Below, in pieces: positions 60,873 to 64,000 of a DNA stretch of 64,000 nt. The stretch lies in assembly GCF_003391395.1 (NCBI RefSeq), contig NZ_CP024190.1, positions 2,232,001-2,296,000 on the forward strand. Direction: 5' to 3'. Origin of the DNA: Mycobacterium marinum (GTDB lineage Bacteria; Actinomycetota; Actinomycetes; Mycobacteriales; Mycobacteriaceae). Every line of letters begins with the position of its first letter. The first letter of the stretch is position 1. The position numbers and the translations under genes were made by a program. Under the pieces are notes generated by a model, which saw only the letters and a program-made list of their open reading frames with translations, ran no database searches and was not told the DNA's origin.

Positions 60873-61526
60873 CTAACAGCTACTGGCGTGGATCTTTGCT
60901 ATCAGGGTTGGGTCCGGCGGTTGGGTGGCGCCCGGGCGCAGGCTGCTCAGCACCGCGTCAATGTCGTCGTTGTGCGCCAGGGTGGTGAAGTCGGTGCCCA
61001 GGACGAGGTCGACGGAGTCGTCGGCCCGGCCGTCGTTGAACAATTCGGTGCACGGTGCGACCAGCCATACCGCCGCCGCGGTCGCTTGTCCGGCGGTGCC
61101 GAATCGGATCTGGCCTTGGCAGTCCAGGCGGGTGTCGGCATAGACGGGGTCGTTTGCTGCGGTCGGCTGGGTGAATCCGAGGTCTTTTAGCGCCCCAGCG
61201 ACGTCGGCGGCTTGACCGCCCCGGCCGCTGGCATTGAGCACCCGGACTTTGGTCTCGCCCAGTTGTGCGGGTGTGACATCGGTCATTTCGGTGCGCGATA
61301 CCCGCTCACCGAGTTTGACCGTTGCCGTCGCGTCGGCCGGTTGGGGCGGCGGGTTGCACACCGCGGCCTCGGTGATGTCCGGTGGGCGGGTCAGCGCGAC
61401 TGTCCACACCACACCGGTCAAGACCACCAGCAGAATCACGACGATGATGGCGGGCCGGGGGTTGCGTCGCCGGAATGGCCGACCGTGTTTGTCGAAGGCG
61501 GTACCCTCGGTGATTTGTGCGACCAC
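60873..61526 (-). CDS. cei: Cell envelope integrity protein Cei (LytR C-terminal domain)
   Basis: A 217-residue protein with one N-terminal membrane anchor (AIIVVILLVVLTGVVWTVAL, about residues 26-45) and an outer domain of the LytR_C family in two halves (VRVLNASGRGGQAADVAGALKDLGF, then VDLVLGTDF), with cysteines that may form disulfides (VCNPPP, LDCQGQ, PCTELF, HASSC). In M. tuberculosis Rv2700/Cei maintains the permeability barrier and virulence. ATG at 61526 was chosen as the only start giving the anchor. It is convergent with suhB and divergent from the DUF4193 gene. Confidence 0.9.
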   Translation of the reverse strand: MVAQITEGTAFDKHGRPFRRRNPRPAIIVVILLVVLTGVVWTVALTRPPDITEAAVCNPPPQPADATATVKLGERVSRTEMTDVTPAQLGETKVRVLNASGRGGQAADVAGALKDLGFTQPTAANDPVYADTRLDCQGQIRFGTAGQATAAAVWLVAPCTELFNDGRADDSVDLVLGTDFTTLAHNDDIDAVLSSLRPGATQPPDPTLIAKIHASSC

Positions 61527-61709
61527 ACGTGCACTCTAGTCCGCACGCTGTCCGCACCGTTTAGGCCTGATTACAAGGGCCGATTCAGAGATGTGACGTA
61601 AATCACAGTTGAATCAAGCAAGATACGGGCACGAATCGTTTGGTGGATGCGTTCGACGCTGGTACAAAGCGTTGCTTGAAGTGATGAGGGCATGCGAGGG
61701 GACGGAACA

Positions 61710-62012
61710 ATGCCTACCGACTATGACGCTCCACGGCGGACAGAGTCTGACGACGTGTCAGAGGATTCGCTGGAGGAGCTGAAGGCTCGACGGAACGAGG
61801 CCGCCTCGTCGGTGGTCGACGTGGATGAATCGGAATCCGCTGAGTCATTCGAGCTGCCAGGTGCTGACTTATCCGGCGAAGAGCTGTCGGTGCGTGTCAT
61901 TCCGAAGCAGGCTGACGAGTTCACCTGCTCGAGCTGCTTCCTGGTGCAACACCGCAGCCGCCTGGCCAGCGAGAAGAACGGCTTGATGATCTGTACCGAC
62001 TGCGCCGCCTGA
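61710..62012 (+). CDS. DUF4193 zinc-ribbon-like protein
   Basis: A 100-residue acidic protein found in nearly all actinobacteria (Rv2699c by order). The C-terminal half has CSSC and CTDC, a four-cysteine zinc-ribbon pattern; the middle has LKARRNEAASSVVDVDESE and LPGADLSGEELSVRVIPKQADEF. ATG at 61710 gives 100 residues and is preceded by a GGGGACGG site. It resembles a small transcription or ribosome partner (compare RbpA-like zinc proteins), but this is only inference. Convergent DUF3093 starts four bases later. Confidence 0.9.
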   Translation: MPTDYDAPRRTESDDVSEDSLEELKARRNEAASSVVDVDESESAESFELPGADLSGEELSVRVIPKQADEFTCSSCFLVQHRSRLASEKNGLMICTDCAA

Positions 62013-62016
62013 TCGG

Positions 62017-62496
62017 TCAGCTGCGCAATGCGGATAGGACCCGCTCGGGGTGGCGACAGCTCACCAGCCAGTACGGCGTCGGGTCGTCTGGGTCGTCCAG
62101 AACGAGCAGAACCATGGGCCCGACCCACGCTCGGTGCAGGACGTACGCTGCTGGGTCGAGTTGACGGCCCAGGGCCGCGGACTTGGCCGTGCGTGGAACT
62201 TCGGCGGAGCGGGCGATGGCGGTGACGGGCAGATGCGCCTCGCCGGCCCATAGCTCGACTTCGCCATCCGCGCCGGCGATGACTCGGATCTCGACTCGGC
62301 CTAGCCACAGCAATGCGGCGGCCGCCACGGTGAACAAAATCGCGTACGGGAGCCAGTCCGCGAGAGCGGCTATACCCAGATTGACCTCGAACGCGATGAG
62401 TCCTGCCAGTGCGAAGCCCAACGGCCACCACCACCAGGGGACCCAAAGTCGTTCGCGATATCGCACGCTGTGCGGCGCGACGCGCGTTTCGGACAT
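62017..62496 (-). CDS. DUF3093 membrane protein
   Basis: A 159-residue protein with two hydrophobic helices near the N-terminus (residues about 18-65; VPWWWWPLGFALAGLIAF and PYAILFTVAAAALLWL) and a cytoplasmic beta domain (RVEIRVIAGADGEVELWAGEAHLP, YWLVSCRHPERVLSAL). It is the DUF3093 family, typically encoded beside dut in actinobacteria; function unknown. ATG at 62496 is 25 bases from the divergent dut start, so they share one regulatory region. Confidence 0.88.
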   Translation of the reverse strand: MSETRVAPHSVRYRERLWVPWWWWPLGFALAGLIAFEVNLGIAALADWLPYAILFTVAAAALLWLGRVEIRVIAGADGEVELWAGEAHLPVTAIARSAEVPRTAKSAALGRQLDPAAYVLHRAWVGPMVLLVLDDPDDPTPYWLVSCRHPERVLSALRS

Positions 62497-62521
62497 CCGG
62501 TCAAGAGTAGTCTGTGGCCCC

Positions 62522-62986
62522 GTGTCGAACAGTCTCGCCGTTGTGCGTCTTGACCCCGGGCTTCCGCTGCCCAGCCGCGCTCACGATGGCGACGCGGGGG
62601 TAGACCTCTACAGCGCCGAAGACGTGGTGCTGCCCCCGGGGCAGCGGGCCCTGGTGCGCACGGGTGTTGCGGTCGCGATTCCCTTTGGCATGGTGGGTCT
62701 GGTCCATCCCCGCTCGGGGCTGGCCTCCCGCGTCGGGCTCTCGATCGTCAACAGCCCGGGCACCATCGATGCGGGGTACCGGGGCGAGCTCAAGGTCGCG
62801 CTGATCAATCTCGACCCGGCCACACCAATCGTGGTCAACCGCGGTGACCGTATCGCTCAGCTGTTGGTGCAGCGGGTCGAGTTGCTAGAGCTGGTCGAGG
62901 TTTCGTCCTTCGACGAGGCCGGGCTGGCCGCGACATCCCGTGGTGATGGTGGTCATGGTTCCTCCGGCGGACATGCGAGTTTGTGA
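62522..62986 (+). CDS. dut: dUTP diphosphatase
   Basis: A 154-residue trimeric dUTPase that splits dUTP to dUMP, keeping uracil out of DNA and feeding the ThyA/ThyX enzymes. The five conserved motifs appear in order: DAGVDLYS (motif 1), HPRSGLAS (motif 2), VNSPGTIDAGYRGEL (motif 3), RGDRIAQLLV (motif 4), and the C-terminal arm RGDGGHGSSG (motif 5), with His in place of Phe as in mycobacteria. GTG at 62522 gives the M. tuberculosis length; the frame is open earlier but shows no homology. The DUF3710 gene starts at its stop. Confidence 0.96.
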   Translation: MSNSLAVVRLDPGLPLPSRAHDGDAGVDLYSAEDVVLPPGQRALVRTGVAVAIPFGMVGLVHPRSGLASRVGLSIVNSPGTIDAGYRGELKVALINLDPATPIVVNRGDRIAQLLVQRVELLELVEVSSFDEAGLAATSRGDGGHGSSGGHASL

Positions 62987-63729
62987 TGGCATTCGGTAGA
63001 CGCACCCGTAAAGGCGACAGCAGCGGCAGCCCCGTGGAACCCGATGGACCCGCAGCGCGCGAGGCCGGCGAACCGGCTGCAGATGACGTGGACCTGGTAG
63101 GCCCGTTCGACATCGAAGACTTCGACGACCCGTCGGTTGCCCAGCTGGCCCGACTCGATCTGGGATCGGTCTTGGTTCCCATGCCGGAAGGCGGCCAGGT
63201 CCAGGTCGAACTGACCGAGAGCGGAGTTCCCAGCGCCGTGTGGGTTGTCACGGCCAATGGTCGCTTCACCATCGCTGCCTATGCGGCGCCCAAGTCCGCC
63301 GGCCTGTGGCGTGAGGTCGCATCGGAGCTCGCCGACTCGCTGCGCAAGGATTCGGCCGAGGTATCGATCAAGGACGGCCCGTGGGGTCGGGAAGTGATCG
63401 GCACCGCCTCCGGGGTGGTGCGCTTCATCGGTGTCGACGGCTATCGGTGGATGGTCCGGTGTGTGGTCAACGGTCCGCACGAGACCATCGACACGCTGAC
63501 CGATGAGGCCCGCGAGGCGCTGGCCGACACGGTGATCCGCCGCGGCGACACGCCGTTGCCGGTGCGCACCCCGCTGCCGGTGCAGTTGCCTGAGCCGATG
63601 GTGGAGCAACTGCGGCAGGCTGCGGCGGCCCAGCACGAGCAGGGACAGCAGGAGCCCGATCAGCCGGCACCGCGGCGCGGGGCCGAAGGATCTGCCATGC
63701 AGCAGCTGCGCAGCACCACCGGCGGCTAG
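62986..63729 (+). CDS. DUF3710 protein
   Basis: A 247-residue protein with an acidic start (MAFGRRTRKGD...) and the DUF3710 core: DPSVAQLARLDLGSVLVPMPEGGQVQVEL, LWREVASELADSLRKDSAEVSIKDGPWGREV and VRFIGVDGYRWMVRCVVNGP, followed by a Gln-rich tail. It occurs with dut and DUF3093 in most actinobacteria and corresponds to Rv2696c; function is unknown. Start ATG at 62986 (TGATG overlap) or GTG at 62983. No membrane segment or catalytic motif is evident. Confidence 0.87.
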   Translation: MAFGRRTRKGDSSGSPVEPDGPAAREAGEPAADDVDLVGPFDIEDFDDPSVAQLARLDLGSVLVPMPEGGQVQVELTESGVPSAVWVVTANGRFTIAAYAAPKSAGLWREVASELADSLRKDSAEVSIKDGPWGREVIGTASGVVRFIGVDGYRWMVRCVVNGPHETIDTLTDEAREALADTVIRRGDTPLPVRTPLPVQLPEPMVEQLRQAAAAQHEQGQQEPDQPAPRRGAEGSAMQQLRSTTGG

Positions 63730-63742
63730 GCGTACCCAGCGC

Positions 63743-64000
63743 TCAAATATCGGCCAGAGCGGCCAGGCAGGCGGCTCCCAGCGCCGAAGTGTCGGCCCCC
63801 ATCTGCTCCAGCGTCACCGTCCGCAGGGCGGCGTGCGCCGCGGCGGACACCCAGTCGAGACCGACCTGCAGCGGATGGATCGGATCATCGGTCGCGGCGG
63901 CCACCCCCAGCGGCACGGTAAGGCGGCCCAATTCGCTGCTGCTTGGCGCCACGTAGCCGGCCGCCTGCTCCATCGCGTCGGGCAGCTGCGGCCATTGCAC
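63743..64000 (-). CDS. Alpha/beta hydrolase-type protein, C-terminal part (5' end outside window)
   Basis: The last 85 residues of a protein whose start lies beyond base 64000. The segment VAAATDDPIHPLQVGLDWVSAAAHAALRTVTLEQMGADTSALGAACLAALADI has the acid-containing late strand (DDPIHP) and helix of a small alpha/beta hydrolase, matching the place of Rv2695 from memory. Only the end is seen, so neither the nucleophile nor substrate can be given. It is convergent with the DUF3710 gene. Confidence 0.6.
   Translation of the reverse strand: MQWPQLPDAMEQAAGYVAPSSSELGRLTVPLGVAAATDDPIHPLQVGLDWVSAAAHAALRTVTLEQMGADTSALGAACLAALADI

Overview
The window is chromosomal DNA of a slow-growing Mycobacterium. 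Supporting evidence is the high GC content, a PE_PGRS gene, mycobacterial marker genes (ideR, sigB, lexA, clgR/pspA, envelope protein Cei, a mycofactocin-type SDR), and gene order that I recognise from memory as the M. tuberculosis Rv2765-Rv2695 segment read in the opposite direction. It is not the M. tuberculosis complex: recA carries no intein, the psp operon lacks a third membrane gene, a serine/threonine kinase and a secreted protease lie at places where I recall none, and the PE_PGRS gene sits beside sigA instead of beside ephG. No database was searched, so species is not named.

Layout. 1-2.3 kb: the end of one acyl-CoA dehydrogenase gene, a second coupled to it, and a dienelactone hydrolase. 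2.4-11 kb: a tightly packed plus-strand run thyA-dfrA-YcaQ/AlkZ-like glycosylase-hsdM-hsdS-thyX, followed by dapA-rnj; this joins thymidylate and folate synthesis, DNA repair and an orphan type I DNA methyltransferase. 11-13 kb: a minus-strand trio (monooxygenase, mycofactocin-type SDR, methyltransferase). 13-21 kb: ftsK, argA, pgsA3, the envelope-stress operon clgR-pspA-pspM behind a SigE-type promoter, ephG, a glycosyltransferase and a DUF3046 protein. 21-26 kb: an iron-sulfur protein divergent from recA-recX, then miaB and a membrane protein. 26-32 kb: a DUF349 protein, a transmembrane Ser/Thr kinase, two tandem paralogous transporters. 32-38 kb: a LigB-like protein, miaA, dapF, hflX, fadE20 behind a perfect dyad operator, and a TerC-family protein. 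38-44 kb: an LGFP-repeat envelope protein, lexA divergent from chiZ, nrdR, nitrobindin, PhzF. 44-54 kb: hydrolase, PAC2 protein, protease, sthA, DUF4192, ideR, sigB and small conserved genes. 54-64 kb: DUF952 protein, RidA, the PE_PGRS gene, sigA, ppgK, a 52-bp tandem repeat, suhB, cei, DUF4193, DUF3093, dut, DUF3710 and the edge of a hydrolase.

The regulatory picture is coherent. recA and chiZ each have both a LexA-type box and an exact match to the LexA-independent (RecA-NDp/PafBC) promoter pattern; lexA has its own box. clgR and sigB each have GGGAAC-N17-CGTT-type stress promoters. Several strong GC-rich hairpins without U-tracts lie at gene ends, as expected of mycobacterial terminators.

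The most unusual items are a PE_PGRS protein whose C-terminus is a GH18 chitinase-like domain with an intact DxDxE core (55121-57085), the orphan HsdM/HsdS pair coupled to a putative crosslink glycosylase inside a thymidylate operon, the three-copy 52-bp hairpin repeat between ppgK and suhB, the perfect 8-bp dyad before fadE20, and the LGFP protein with an acidic phenylalanine-spaced repeat and a C-terminal sunset-like domain.
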